Source of the DNA: Brachycybe producta
Lineage: Eukaryota > Arthropoda > Diplopoda > Playtdesmida > Andrognathidae
Assembly: GCA_036925085.1 (NCBI GenBank)
Contig: JAUPFP010000016.1
Coordinates: 899,501 to 963,500 of the forward strand
DNA length: 64,000 bases
Direction: 5' to 3'
Position numbers and translations under genes: made by a program. This document shows positions 22,304-34,020 of the stretch, piece by piece (positions within the stretch are counted from its first letter, which is position 1; each line of letters begins with the position of its first letter). The notes beneath the pieces are model-generated. The model worked only from the letters and a program-made list of their open reading frames with translations, had not been told where the DNA came from and searched no databases.

Positions 22304-25300
22304 TTAAGATTTCTCAACGGAAATCAAAACAACGATAGACGTATAACCATGAAATATGTTGACATGCTCCGTAGCAGCGTTATTGCCACTCACTTGTGGA
22401 GCAACAAAACTAAACTTCTTCTTCGTATCACCGACACTTCCGTCTCCTTTCGGAAGATACTGCATCCCGATCTCACCGTTTCCGAAGAATCCGAATAACG
22501 GCGTTTCGGGAAACATCTTCTGAAAAACGTCGGCCTCTACGTTCGACTCTCCGTAATGATCTTTACCGCGTCCGACGCACGCAAAAAGCATTCCGAAACT
22601 GTTCCGCAATGGAAAATTACAGCTCTTGAGTTGCTCTAGAGCTCTTTCAACCGCCTTTCGCTTGCGTATGTCGGACGTGAGTACGACGGAAGCCGAACGA
22701 ACTCTATCTCCGCAGATAGCGACACCCATCGTATGCGGCAAATAAACGTGAGGAGATAACATGTGTCTCGGTGCAACAAAAGTGTCCACGAAACCTCCTC
22801 CCAAAGCCATCTGATGGTTTTGCTTTCGTAGCAACGAGTTTGCAATGAGACGAGCTCCGTTCTCGCCATCGGTGACGTGACTACAGAAGAGAAGGAGGCA
22901 TTTGACCGTCCTTCCGTTCGGTATGTTTGTCAGTCGAAACAGTTCCGTCTCGTCCAGAACTTCTTTTCTTTCGTGACCCACCAAATCCTCAGCATTCTTG
23001 ATCACAAAAGGATGAACGTCCATGCCGTTGATGTCTGGCAAGAGGAGACAAGAGAAACCCTCGGTGCTCTCTACTTCGACACAACTGTTCTTTCCAGATC
23101 CGCATAGAGTCGTTCCGATCATTCCACTACTGCAAGTTCCAAGCAGGAGACAGTCTTGAGGCAACGAAGATACGAGATAATCGATAACTATATCGAGAAA
23201 AGACGACAGACAGAGAGAGAGAAAACAAGAAAACCAAAGTTTCAAAATTAAATAGATTTTGCATTTTGAGTGGACACCAATTTGAGGGTGATTTTACTCC
23301 ACAAGTCGTCAAAAAATTCAAGAAATATTATTATAAAAGAAAATGGAAAGTACCGCGGGTAAAGTCCGAACTGCTTCTCGGGATCTGCACTTGCCTCTCT
23401 CGGACGTTGCGGACTAAACATACAGAGAAATAAAATGTTTTCTGGGCATAAATTGTTAGTGAGCTTTTTTTTGTAAGAAAGAAAAGGAAGAAGAAGCTTT
23501 CGAAGTTACGTCGTGTTCATAATAATTATCACAAATTTTTTTTAAGATGTTGTTTCTAAAAAATGTTTTCCAAATTTTCCAAGAACATTTAAGGAGCATA
23601 ACATCCGCCACTACAGTGGCGCCATCCAAGAACGGGGAGGTACAAAAACCAAATGAGAAATATCTACTCAGCCCCCTTAATGTTAAAAGTTATGTGATAG
23701 TGACCTACATATAATAGCAGCATTGGTCGCCTTGTTTGCTTTCCCCTAACTACAGATCCCTGGGGTTTTTTTTGGGGGGCAAATAATAACTGTCTCCCTT
23801 GAATCTGATCTATTCCGTTTTAGTTCCTGAAAGGTAAAAAGCAGGAGGAAACTACGAAGAAGGGTGTTTTAAAAACCCGCTTTGAAAAATTGAGATTTGA
23901 TTTTTTTTACTTAAAAAAGACGGGAATTCAATTGTCAGAAAATAACAGTGATTAAAAAAAACTGTCCCAATTTTTTTTTCCATCTTCAGGTGTTTGAATC
24001 ATCGAGAAACCAAGAAAAGCTTTTTACTTTGTCTCGAATGAACGAGCAAATGCCATTTGTAGACGACGCAGACGATTCCCTCCCTCCGTTCTTCTAACTG
24101 TTTCTCCCCCTCACATTCTCATCTTCCCTTCATCACCTGAAATCACCTTAGTGATTCAAACTCAAGTGATTCAGTCATAGTGTGGCACAACTCAATAACT
24201 GTTTTCACTTATTATTAATATAATAATATATTAGAGAGCACCAAATATAAAAGCTCTACTTTTATAAATAAAATGACATTTGGGACGGACTACTCATTTT
24301 TTTTTCTTTTTTCTTCTGGAATCCGAATCGTTTCTCGAATCCTTCGAATCTCACGAATCCTTCCCATAAGAATCCTATATTATTCAAGATTACAAATAAA
24401 TGAAATAATATTAAATATTAAATTATTAATTAATAATAAAAAAACAAGTGTGGCACTCAGGGTCAGGCCACAAGGTGATCCATGTCGGACCACCGAAATT
24501 GCAACAGTCGCCGCGTTTTTTGTTAATGACGTCATTTTTTGTTAATGGACGTCAATGGAGTTAAAACTAATTTTACCAAAGTTTTAACCGTTTTTTTTTA
24601 AAGATTAGGATTCGAAAGATTTGAAAGACGAAAAACCGCGAAGATTCGAGTTTTCGAATCTCGAATATTTTTCAAGATTCGCCGGATTCGAATGTCTTCA
24701 TCCCTAATTATAACTTATTTCAGTCTAGGCTTAATTCCGTTGCAGAGAGTTGCGAGGGGGATCTAAGGGAGGAGGGTAAAATTAAGGAGTCTTTTTTTTT
24801 GGTCAGGTAACAAATTGACAAATTGCGTTTGTGTTTGTAGTAGAACGCTTCTTCTATGTGACACCTGTGAAATTATGTGTCTTCTTCTCAAAATATGTAG
24901 ACACTAATACCTCGTTTTACGGCCCAGAGACGTTCCAGAAAAGTTAGCTGTAAAGTGAAATTGCTGTATAACGAATCCTTTATTTTTCACCGTAAATTGG
25001 TTCAATTGGTAAATTGCATGTACGTAATTATATGTTACCACAGACTAATTCCGTACATGCAATTTACGAATTGAATTCACCAATAGCTAGGTGTATTTGA
25101 GTGTATTTTAATAACCCAAATTCAACTCAGTACACCTGTATGCATTAGCTCGAGAGCCATGTGCTCATGTTCCCAATCATTAATGGTTGCTGTCCTTTAG
25201 ACAAATCCAGGGTGGATTGATTTAAAAATCAACGCGATGAACTAACGAAAAATGAGCAGAAAATTCACACATCGTCAATTCGAAATCGTCATCGTAAAGC

Positions 25301-28300
25301 TGGGAATGGATAATCAATTCTCACCGATGTCAACCCGGGAAACGTAGCCTACACATTTATTAAAATTGTAATGCTTTGCTATGAAAATTAAGATAATTAG
25401 TAGGAATGGGCTTGCCATCGTTCCTCCTTTGTGGAGGACAATCCTCCATTCGGACGAAATATCCTCCGCCCAGGACCGTCCGTCCTCAACGAAGGCAAAC
25501 ATGTCCTCCACACAATAAATTTTATAAAAACTTAATTACGTTCGTGGAGGATGGTCCTGGCCGGAGGCCAGTTCTTCCGATTGAAGGACTGTCCTCCACA
25601 GGTGGCAAGCCTACGTCCAATAGGATCACCACAAGGTGATCCATTGGTGATCCGGGTCCGACCACCGAAATTGCAACAATCGCCGTTTTTTTTGTTAGTG
25701 AACGCTTCTGTTCACTAACAAAAAAAACGGCGATTGTTGCAATTTCGAGTGTCACACTGTTTTTTATTATTAATAATTTAATATTTAATTTATTTGTAAT
25801 CTTCTTAATGAATAATATAGGATTCTTATAGGAAGGATTCGAGAACCTTTTAGGATTCGGATTCGAGAACATTTAGAATTCGTCTCACCTCTAATAAAAA
25901 TCATTCGAAAATTACTTCAGGTAGGCTAAGTAAGGTGTGTTACGTACACACACTCTCAGAAACCTGGATCAGGTCTTATTGTTCCGATATAAACCTGACC
26001 TGTGTGTTACCTGTAATACTTGTGTACTGATTTTTTTAGATAAGATTTTTTTTTAAAAAAAAACTATAGGTGAACAGCTGGATCTTTTTTTTTTTTCTTC
26101 TCTTCTCTTCCTCTCTTTACATATAAAAAATTGTCTGTAAAATAACTTAAAAAATATATAGATATAAAAAAGAAACCCATATTCTTATTAACGGTGTGTA
26201 TCGGGGTCCCCCAAATATGGAAAGAGAAGAAAAATAGGGAGACAGAAGTAGAACCACCACCACCAACGATTGATCCGTTCTCGTATTAAACTTAAATATT
26301 TAAAAAAAAAACTTCAATTTCCCACCCTATTTTTTCAAATAAAAAATTATATATAAAAAAAAAACTTGTCCCGAGAAGAAAAAATGCTTAAAAAAAGCAT
26401 TTGTCTCCAAAGACTCCAACCAGAAAGAAAAGAGAAAAAAAAAGATCTTTTTCTATATATTTTAAGTGATAAAAAACCGAAAAGAGAAGCAGAATTTCTC
26501 TTCTGGGACGTTCGCTCACGTAAACCCCCTCCCCTCCCCTACCTTAATATCCCCCACCACTACTACCATCAAAATTACCTTTTCTTAAGGCCGCCTACGG
26601 TCATTAATCACAGTTTATGACAAAGTAAACGCTGCTATTCAGTCAAATGACAGCTAAGAATTTTAAATCTCCCTCCCCTCCCCTCCTACTCACCCTGTAA
26701 AAAAAACTGTCTGTCCCATCTCCCCCTTCAATATTTCGGTCTAGAAACCCCCCCCCCCCTTCCTCTTTTCATATTTCATCGTCTCAAATATGCAAATTGT
26801 TGTCGGCTTAAATAAACACCACCACATGATGACATCGTCGTCGTTTATATGCTTAAATAATATATTCCCATTTCGGAGCTCAAGTCAGTAGAGGTCAATT
26901 TCAAGGTCACATGAAAGCTACCCAGTGTGTGTGTGTGTCATTCGGAAAGGTTACACATTAACTGGTCATGTCACAAGGCCATAATATGCGAAGGGTGAAT
27001 TATGAGTTATGTTTTCAGGTGAACTTTTGATTGACACTTTGATAAGTGCGGTTTTTTTTGTCATAAATGTTTGTTGTCTGTTTCCATGGGAATAAATATT
27101 TAAAACAGAAATTGCAAACAAATATTGCTATTTTCAGAAGATTTCTGTAGTGTGTGCAATTATATTTTGATGGTTTGTTTGCATTTTTGTGCACGTTTTC
27201 TTTTTTTTTTTTGCACTTTTCTAAAAAAAAAAAACCGACAACTATTGCAATTTTTTGGAGAACTTGAGCAGTTTCCAGCATTCTTTGTGCAGTATTCACC
27301 TTCATTTTTGCATTTTTTAGCAAAAATGTATGCATGTTTTAGCTTATTTGTCGCAAATTTTCACACATATTTCGGAAGTTTTCTGCACATTGCAGCTTTT
27401 CAGTATATTTTTGAAGTTTCCAGTATCCTATATGCAGCTTCCAGCATCATTATTGCAGTTTTCATGATTTTTTTCAGCTTTTGGACATATTTCTGCTCTT
27501 TGTATTGTCTAGAATCATTTTGCTGCTCCGTAGCTTACCTATTTTTTTAATATTTCTGGCAAATATGTGCAATTTCCAGCATATTGTTTTAAGTTTCCTG
27601 CATACTTTGGTCAATATTTATAATTATATCTTCGCATATACTGTATATCAAGTACTTTTACAATTTTTATATTCTTATTTAACTGTGTTTTTGCACACGT
27701 TTTGGCCTCTGCAACCACTTATGACTTGACGAGCTTCACATCAAAGGAGAACACGTTTTAAAATAAAAGTTACATAAATAATAACAGAAAAACGAGAGAC
27801 GAGACCTATCTGCATAATATATATATACATGTATATACTGTACCAGGAGTGTCTGACGATGAGGATTCCTCAGCGAAACGACCCTGTTCCTCAAAGAAAG
27901 AGTTGGTTGCAAAGAGGATTCCCAATTTAGGTTGACTGGCGGCCGAACTGAGAACGTGTCTCACGTGTTCGTTGATAGAACAAGAACTGCAGACGGACGG
28001 CGGCAATTTGCGTCTCTTTGCCACCCAAAACATCCAAAAGAACCGTTGGCGTCTCTTCTTAATCAGTCTTCCCACCTGAGACCACACTTTGCACACCTGT
28101 GAGCACCTGTTTAGATCTTTCATTGGCAAATGGGTCAGTACTCTTTCGAGTATGGGTGGAACCGAACTCAAAACGCGACCAAAACGATGCAATTCCACTT
28201 TCCCTTCCTCATCGTCTTCCGATAAACTCCAGAAACCGTAACGATCGTCGTCGCCGTCATTTTCTAATTTTCCTCCTCGTTCCTTCTTCTTTTCTTTCGC

Positions 28301-28303
28301 CAT
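22304..28303 (-). CDS. FBXO22: FBXO22-like F-box protein, SCF ubiquitin ligase substrate receptor (3 exons, complete)
   Basis: Exons are 28303-27844, 23413-23354 and 23187-22304; phases fit, giving 467 aa (human FBXO22 is about 403). Residues about 43-82 form the F-box (SSVPPILERVLTHLPMKDLN) that binds SKP1. The C-terminal part is the FIST-type domain, with MLFACVGRGKDHY, NVEADVFQKMFPETPLFGFF and NGEIG, essentially the vertebrate motifs MFACVGRGFQYY and FPSVPLFGFFGNGEIG. FBXO22 chooses proteins for SCF ubiquitylation; targets cannot be read from sequence. The short exon 2 (60 nt) is supported by exact phase closure on both sides. An in-frame ATG at 28357 would add 18 residues; I prefer 28303 because an AG (ATTTAAG|ATG) abuts it. 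Intron 1 is 4.4 kb and repeat-filled. Confidence 0.9.
23990..24097 (+). CDS. Possible terminal exon on the opposite strand, product unknown
   Basis: After an acceptor-like CCATCTTCAG, a 35-codon frame runs to TAA: it begins VFESSRNQEKLFTLSRMNEQ and ends with an acidic stretch and SLPPFF. The composition looks protein-like rather than random, and AATAAA follows at about 24,266. It lies within FBXO22 intron 1 on the other strand. I found no convincing upstream exon, so it may be a chance frame, a gene fragment, or the end of a nested gene. Confidence 0.35.
   Translation: MFESSRNQEKLFTLSRMNEQMPFVDDADDSLPPFF
24310..24715 (+). repeat. Interspersed repeat family A, copy 2
   Basis: Matches 3414-3745 over most of its length (AATCCTTCCCATAAGAATCC, CACCGAAATTGCAACA, GGACGTCAATGGAGTTAAAA), with indels. 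Located in FBXO22 intron 1. Confidence 0.8.
25408..25612. mobile_element. Foldback MITE rich in GGAGGA/TCCTCC
   Basis: Inverted ends GGCTTGCCATCG..TGTGGAGGACA and TGTCCTCCACAGGTGGCAAG bound about 205 bp; an internal TCCTCC/GGAGGA pair also folds. It abuts repeat family A copy 3. Confidence 0.7.
25625..25890. repeat. Interspersed repeat family A, copy 3, rearranged head to head
   Basis: The left part reads as in copies 1 and 2, then reverses: a perfect palindrome with 38-bp arms (25666-25703 and 25710-25747, 6-nt loop) joins two opposite half-copies. The right half runs as the reverse complement through to GGAAGGATTCG near 25,840. Confidence 0.85.
27160..27720 (+). repeat. Degenerate minisatellite, loose consensus GCAGTTTCCAGCATATTT
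   Basis: About fifteen irregular units of 25-40 bp, each containing variants of TTTCCAGCATATTT or GCAGTTTTCA. It lies at the start of FBXO22 intron 1 near exon 1. A closely similar array occurs at 51,140-51,610. The 141-codon open frame here is a by-product of the repeat. Confidence 0.6.
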
Positions 28304-28996
28304 CTTAAATATATAAACAATAAACACACGCTTTTGCTTTTTGCATTTACGAGACAAAATAACGGGTCCTTTTACTTAACATCTGAACTCATGAACTGTT
28401 AAAAACGATGTCCACATAAAAAAGGAACCATACACAAAAACCATAAGCAAAACCTGCAAAAGACAAGCGTCCCAGGATAGTTCACAACGAAACACGACAG
28501 ACACCTATTTGTCACTGATGTCAAACAGTCAAAGTAGTAAACATTACCGTCAATGCGGTAGCGGAACTAGGCAAGTGACGTCATCACATATTCTGTTATA
28601 GGGGACGTAAATACAATACAGAACTTACAAAAGACGCACACGCACACATATAAAACCATAGCGTAAGAGAAAAGGTTTGACAGTGATACAAATTGCAAAC
28701 TTCTGTATATCGTTATAATTAAAATCGCCTCCATTTGATGAATATCTGATAATGATAATCTCAATATCTCATAAACACCCTATAACAACTAATCATTACT
28801 TCAATAATGATACAATTTGAAAACCTAAAAAAATTAAAAATATTAATTTCAACATTTTTAAACTCTAAAAAAAATGCTCCTAACATTCTTGGTCAGTACG
28901 TTAAGAGTCGGACAACACTGCTCAACAAAAAAAAAATCGTCAGTCTCTTCACCGCGTCATAAAATAGATGCCCCCTTGAGAGTACAACTGTACATG

Positions 28997-29790
28997 CGTA
29001 CTAAGATGGTGTCTTTACGAAGCCCCGTAAAGGACATACACAATTAAATAAAGTTAAAAAAAAAAAAGATATGGCCACAGTTAAGGCACCACTTATGGCG
29101 CCAAAAAAAGATATGGCCACAGTTAAGGCGCCAAAAAAAGATATGGCCACAGTTAAGGCGCCAAAAAAGATATGGCCACAGTTACGGCCCACTTATGGCG
29201 CCAAAATAAGATACGGCCGCACTTACGGCCACACTTAAGCAAAAAGTTGTCAACAAAAATGTAAGCTTGTGATTTCTCACACTAGATGTGTATAAGGTGA
29301 TAAACATTGGCTATTTGACTAAATTGACTACTGTGTCACAGTATTTGTGACAGGTTTTGGATTCAGCACAAAAACTTCGTTTGCCAATTAGAAATTGCAG
29401 TCCTTCATAAACGGGGGTTTTTGTGCTGAACCCAATATATTTACAAATGAACGCACACAAATTACAGATGATATATTGAAAGAGATAGGAAACGATATTT
29501 TCCCCATATTTTTATGAGCGTATTTGGTAAAAAAACAAGACATGCATCAGTATCATTGAAGTATGTATTGAAAACAGATTTCATAATTGATAATCAAACG
29601 AACTCTAGACAAAATGCATTCACAAGCTCCATCTTTTTTCTTAAATGTGACCTTAAGTGTGGCCGTAAGTGCGGCCATATCTTTTTTTGGCGCCATAAGT
29701 GGTGCCTGTTAAGGCACCACTGTAGGCTACTGTAGGCTACATATGGGTAACTACATGTCCTTTACAGGGCTTCGTAGTTACCCATATGTA
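28997..29790. mobile_element. Foldback transposon with subterminal 30-bp tandem repeats
   Basis: Ends TTACGAAGCCCCGTAAAGGA (29015) and the complement in TCCTTTACAGGGCTTCGTAG (about 29758-29777) are inverted. Just inside the left end, about five units of AAGATATGGCCACAGTTAAG plus GCGCCAAAAA are tandemly arranged (29066-29220), and a single inverted unit appears near 29,650-29,700. This is the architecture of FB/Galileo-like foldback elements. No transposase ORF. Confidence 0.75.
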
Positions 29791-30263
29791 GCCTACACAT
29801 TATTTAGTGTGATTGCAAAACAAAGTTAACTTGATAATACGCCACCTGGTGGTCATAAATCTGAATAGAAAATGGCGTCATTCATTTTCTATTTCCATTG
29901 TTAGATGTTTCAGTCTATTTGTTTATTTATTAAAATAATTTAAAATTATCAATTGATCTTTATTTAATAATTACTTATTTCCATAAACTCTAAATCATCA
30001 ACCTACCTACAATTAAAATATGTTGCATTTAGTGTGTTCAATGAAGACTCATGCAATTCAGTTTTGTTAGTTTGGACAATATCAGCCATTTTCCCTCCAA
30101 TTATGTATACATTATGCAGGCTATACACAGCACAATATCCACACATAATGGCCAGTGCCAAATTTGTAAAAATGAAATAAATATGCTGTAGTGAGCGCCA
30201 CCTTTAGGCAGGTCACGAAGCCCATATGTAGCTGCTCACATGTGAACACAGTCGTTTAGCCAA

Positions 30264-30352
30264 GGTAATGCCTAGTTCTGACAACCTTCTTGTAGCTCGG
30301 GCTAACTATTTTAGCCCGAGCTACAAGAAGGTTGTCAGAACTAGGCATTACC
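30264..30352. repeat. Perfect hairpin, 41-bp arms, 7-nt loop
   Basis: The arm 30264-30304 (GGTAATGCCTAGTTCTGACA onward) is matched without mismatch by 30312-30352. The loop is ACTATTT. Confidence 0.95.
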
Positions 30353-30641
30353 GGCCGCTTACCAATAGCCTTGGTCAATATAATTTGTGCCAATAGGAAC
30401 GCCGTATTTCTTTTCACCACAGCATATAAAACCCGCTCTTCAAAATCAATAGTATTCTAAACAGAATACTAAAGCTGTTTTTCGCTTTGTAAAAATAAAA
30501 ATGATTGAATATAAATATAATGACATAAAAGGAAAAAAATAATAATAAAAAAGAACATTTAAAAAAATATGTTTTATCAATATTTCATCAAACCTTTAAG
30601 TTCTTCATCCATCATAAAAAAAATGAATGCTTCCCTAGATA

Positions 30642-30782
30642 ACAGGCAAGTGTGCCCAGCACTAAAATTTTGTTTGCCCCACCTTTTATGAGCGCTATCA
30701 GTTTCTAATTGGTTTGTTTTTTCGTCTGATGTCATAAAAGGGCGAGACAAACGAAATTTTAGTGCTGGGCACACTTACCCGT
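30642..30782. mobile_element. 141-bp MITE with 9-bp target duplication
   Basis: Inverted ends AAGTGTGCCCAGCACTAAAA and its complement, almost perfect for about 45 bp, are flanked by CCCTAGATA on both sides (30633-30641 and 30783-30791). No ORF. Confidence 0.88.
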
Positions 30783-31052
30783 CCCTAGATACAGATAAAG
30801 CATAGCATTCATGATTGACAGCAAAGGATGGAGAAGCACAAGTACTTGATATAACAGTTGTCATTGGCAAAAGAGGAACCTATTGTACACCATAAGCCTC
30901 CTCCTTCTATTAGTCGTACAATAGAAACAAATATTCCATTAAAAGGAATTAATTTTTGAGTTTATTTTCTATTTGCATAAAATGCACAATTTCTAAAAAC
31001 AATTTGCACATTTTCTGAATTGTTGCATAAGTTTTAGCCGTAAATTATCATT

Positions 31053-31253
31053 ATGGCAAAAAGAATAGTTCTTTTTGCCTTTATTATCATTAATGGAGTT
31101 TTCATTAGTTTCCTCTTATTGTGCTTATGGGCAAATTCCCATTATTTATTGTATTGTATTAAAAGACATCCGGATCGTGTTCGAGTGAAGAGAGAGAATA
31201 CGAAATTCTTCCAGTGTCCTGTTCGATTACTTCGGAAAATGCAGAGCCCCTAA
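31053..31253 (+). CDS. Small hydrophobic ORF, doubtful
   Basis: A 66-codon ORF with an ATG and an N-terminal hydrophobic stretch (IVLFAFIIINGVFISFLLL) followed by a basic tail. No family is recognised. It ends just before the Rubicon-homology fragment and may be chance, or a UTR piece of that gene. Confidence 0.2.
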   Translation: MAKRIVLFAFIIINGVFISFLLLCLWANSHYLLYCIKRHPDRVRVKRENTKFFQCPVRLLRKMQSP

Positions 31254-31276
31254 GTTCACATTCGTAACGGAAAACA

Positions 31277-31630
<354 letters not shown>

Positions 31631-31755
31631 AAAATCCAAGCCCTAATTATTATTTACTATTAATTCTATTCAAATAACTAAGGCACAAATTCAAGAAAGA
31701 AACTTCTCACTTGAACTTCATAAGATAAAATGTTTTTTTCTGGAAAAAAAAAATG

Positions 31756-31983
31756 CCTCACGGTAAAAAGAAGCTTGTGACGTCAGAGGGGGAGTTCACA
31801 AAATAATATAGGCTTGTGTCATTTTGTCTGATCAGAAGCGGGTAATAACAAAAGAATGCAAGAAACCTTCTGCTTAAATTATCAAAAACGTTTAATATCA
31901 TCCCTTTTGTATCAGACTAAATGATACAATACTAAATTTTCTGTCAACCCCTGTGACGTCACAAGCTTCTTCTTACCATAAGG
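31756..31983. mobile_element. MITE, 228 bp, 30-bp inverted ends
   Basis: CCTCACGGTAAAAAGAAGCT at the left end faces the complement of AGCTTCTTCTTACCATAAGG at the right, sharing AAGCTTGTGACGTCA. No ORF and no clear target duplication. Confidence 0.85.
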
Positions 31984-32073
31984 AAAGTATAGCGACACAA
32001 TCAATTGTAAAATTGAATACAAAGCGATTTTATATTGTTTCATTTGTGAATAAAGGGGAGATTGTATTACAAA

Positions 32074-32571
32074 ATGGTCAGAAGATCCCAATTTGATTTG
32101 GAAACAAACAAATGTCTCATCACATGTGGTACTGGATGCGACAGGACCTGTTTTTGCGGTGGACCAGTTTCCATTTATAAACCTGAAAACATCAAATTTG
32201 ACAGTCGATTCCGTGAAATCCTCAAAAGATTCTGGAATGGGATTACAACACGCGTTACAAAGAGACGTGCCTTCTTGGTACTAGGTGGTTTAATGCTCAT
32301 CGCCATCTTAACCTATCTGGCCCTTCTAGCATGCAATTCTCTGAATATTAAATGTTGGGAGGACATAGTAGGTCATCGTGGAAAAATCCCTGTACCATCA
32401 GGACCTCTACTTCGAGTGCCTTATTTAAGTTCGGCTCCACCGACAATAACCGAGAGATCCATTGATACTTTCATGTCTTTGAAAACCTTTCTCCAGGAAT
32501 TTGTCAAGAAATTGTTGAAATGTTTGCTAGATATTAGCATGAAAATTCTAGCCATTCTTAACTATTTTTAG
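32074..32571 (+). CDS. Unrecognised single-pass membrane protein (single exon)
   Basis: An intronless 165-aa ORF starting at ATG 32074 (AAAATGG, a fair Kozak context) and ending in TAG. The N-terminal 30 residues are Cys-rich (CLITCGTGCDRTCFCGG). A basic stretch (TTRVTKRR) precedes one strong membrane segment at about residues 70-90 (FLVLGGLMLIAILTYLALLA), followed by CNSLNIKCW, a Pro-rich linker and an amphipathic C-terminus. I recognise no family. It lies just left of the duplicated block and is single-copy in this window. It could be a lineage-restricted gene or, less likely, a chance ORF. Confidence 0.55.
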   Translation: MVRRSQFDLETNKCLITCGTGCDRTCFCGGPVSIYKPENIKFDSRFREILKRFWNGITTRVTKRRAFLVLGGLMLIAILTYLALLACNSLNIKCWEDIVGHRGKIPVPSGPLLRVPYLSSAPPTITERSIDTFMSLKTFLQEFVKKLLKCLLDISMKILAILNYF

Positions 32572-32964
32572 TTTTGCAACATTTGTTTTAATATTTACGA
32601 TGTTTTTTTCTTCTTTCAAACTTGTCTTTTGTTACAATTATTTTCATTACTTATTATTCATTTAAAAAAATTACAAACAAGAAATGTAATTGATTACCTT
32701 ATAAATCAGGGTTCGGAAAATATCATGCCAATGTTTTTCAATCTGTGACGTAACAATCCCATTTAGATCAAACAATTGTTTTTTTCATTTATAAAAACAC
32801 TGGTTAGAGGCTAGAACTCTTAGATGACAACTAATATTAACCAGACATCTAGCCTCTATCCAGCCTTTTTGAATAGAAAAAGCATAATTGCAGTTCCTCT
32901 AATGATGATGATGATGGTTAGTTCACAATTGGCACTTCGGCCACAACATATTGCATAAAAATCC
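32572..32964. other. Spacer before the duplicated block
   Basis: AT-rich, with a short inverted pair (TTAGAGGCTAGAA / TCTAGCCTCTA at about 32,804-32,860). No gene seen. The duplication breakpoint follows at 32,965. Confidence 0.5.
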
Positions 32965-33787
32965 GAACCCTACTTATAAGTTAATTTTAATATTTTGTTC
33001 TATGACTTATCAGTTTGATGACGTCATGTTTGGCCTTTTCTGAATGCTCAAATGTTGTTAACGGATTCAAATCTTTTCGTTTTAGGCTTACAGTAATAAG
33101 TTGTGCCCGAAAATATCATAAATGTTACATTTTTCATCTTATTAGTTATTATATCAAAATTATGATCGTTAGTGTTTCCTTTTTGTTGAAATAAATCATC
33201 AATGGTTCATATGATTTTTATTTGCGGCCATTTTTTTTTATTCAGTTTAGCATCTGCTCAATTTGGCGCTTATTCAGAGCCATCCTGAAGATAATTTGCA
33301 ATTAAACACATTTTCATTTTGTAACAATAAAAATTCCGCTTCTGAATAAATTTTTGCTTTTTTAATTTATTTTTGTCATGGTTTGTTATTAACTCATTAT
33401 TAGTTTTATTTTTGTTTAAAAATTACAATTACAAAAGATACGCATCTCTTTTTATATACAAATACTTCATAATTATCTGCAATTGATAAAATTCCCGCTT
33501 TATACAAATTATAAACTACGTTAGTAATGACGTCACAATTTTGAAGTTATGTTCATTTGGTGTACGCATATGGCGCAAGTTCCATTAATTTAAGTGCTAC
33601 ATACGCCATCTTGGTTCACCATTTATTTTTCATTTCCCTACCTTAAAGAAAAATTTCAAAGAGTATAAAAAGTCTGAAACTAGTGATGACAAATCATTAC
33701 AAAAATAATCCAAAATTTCAATAAATATGCATTTTTATTGCTCCAATCCATAGAATGTACCTGGCCGAACTTTCTCAAGAACGATCG

Positions 33788-34020
33788 CTAAGTACAAAAA
33801 AGTGGTTTACTGTGTCGATTCGATCGAAAAATCCCTCGTAACTTGAGCCTTCTCATTGCTTCTCGTAGATGTTTTGGTTGTAACGGACCATGGTTGAGTG
33901 GTTGGGTTTGGCCACACAAAGACGACTGTTTGCAGTATATCTCGACCACTAGAAGTCGTTCGTCTGCGAACACCCTTAGGGTACACATCCAGATGTTTGT
34001 TTGTGTACATTTGAGCGTTA
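33788..34020 (-). CDS. TAF11: TAF11-like C-terminal exon, copy 1
   Basis: The last 33 residues (GPLQPKHLREAMRRLK, then a basic tail ending KPLFCT) match the conserved C-terminus of TAF11 (PPLQPKHMREAVRRLK). TAF11 pairs with TAF13 in TFIID through a histone fold. Further upstream in the same frame, RVFADE and YC align loosely with the VFVGE…DVC part of the fold, but that part is divergent. A possible acceptor is CACTTTAAG|TAACG at 34021. An in-frame stop lies just upstream, so more exons would be needed. A minus-strand AATAAA is at about 33,734. The only matching N-terminal exons in the window are 17.6 kb away at 51.6-52.1 kb. Other frames here have no similarity. Confidence 0.65.

Noticed and set aside
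27125..27550. 141-codon open frame rich in Phe, Cys and Ser
   Set aside because: It follows the unit structure of the degenerate minisatellite; no conserved motif.
29066..29220. Regular 30-bp repeats that could suggest a CRISPR array
   Set aside because: Units are contiguous tandem copies without unique spacers, inside a foldback element in a eukaryotic genome.
33807..34010. 67-codon minus-strand ORF in another frame over the TAF11-like exon
   Set aside because: The competing frame carries the TAF11 C-terminal signature and reaches a stop before the poly(A) signal.
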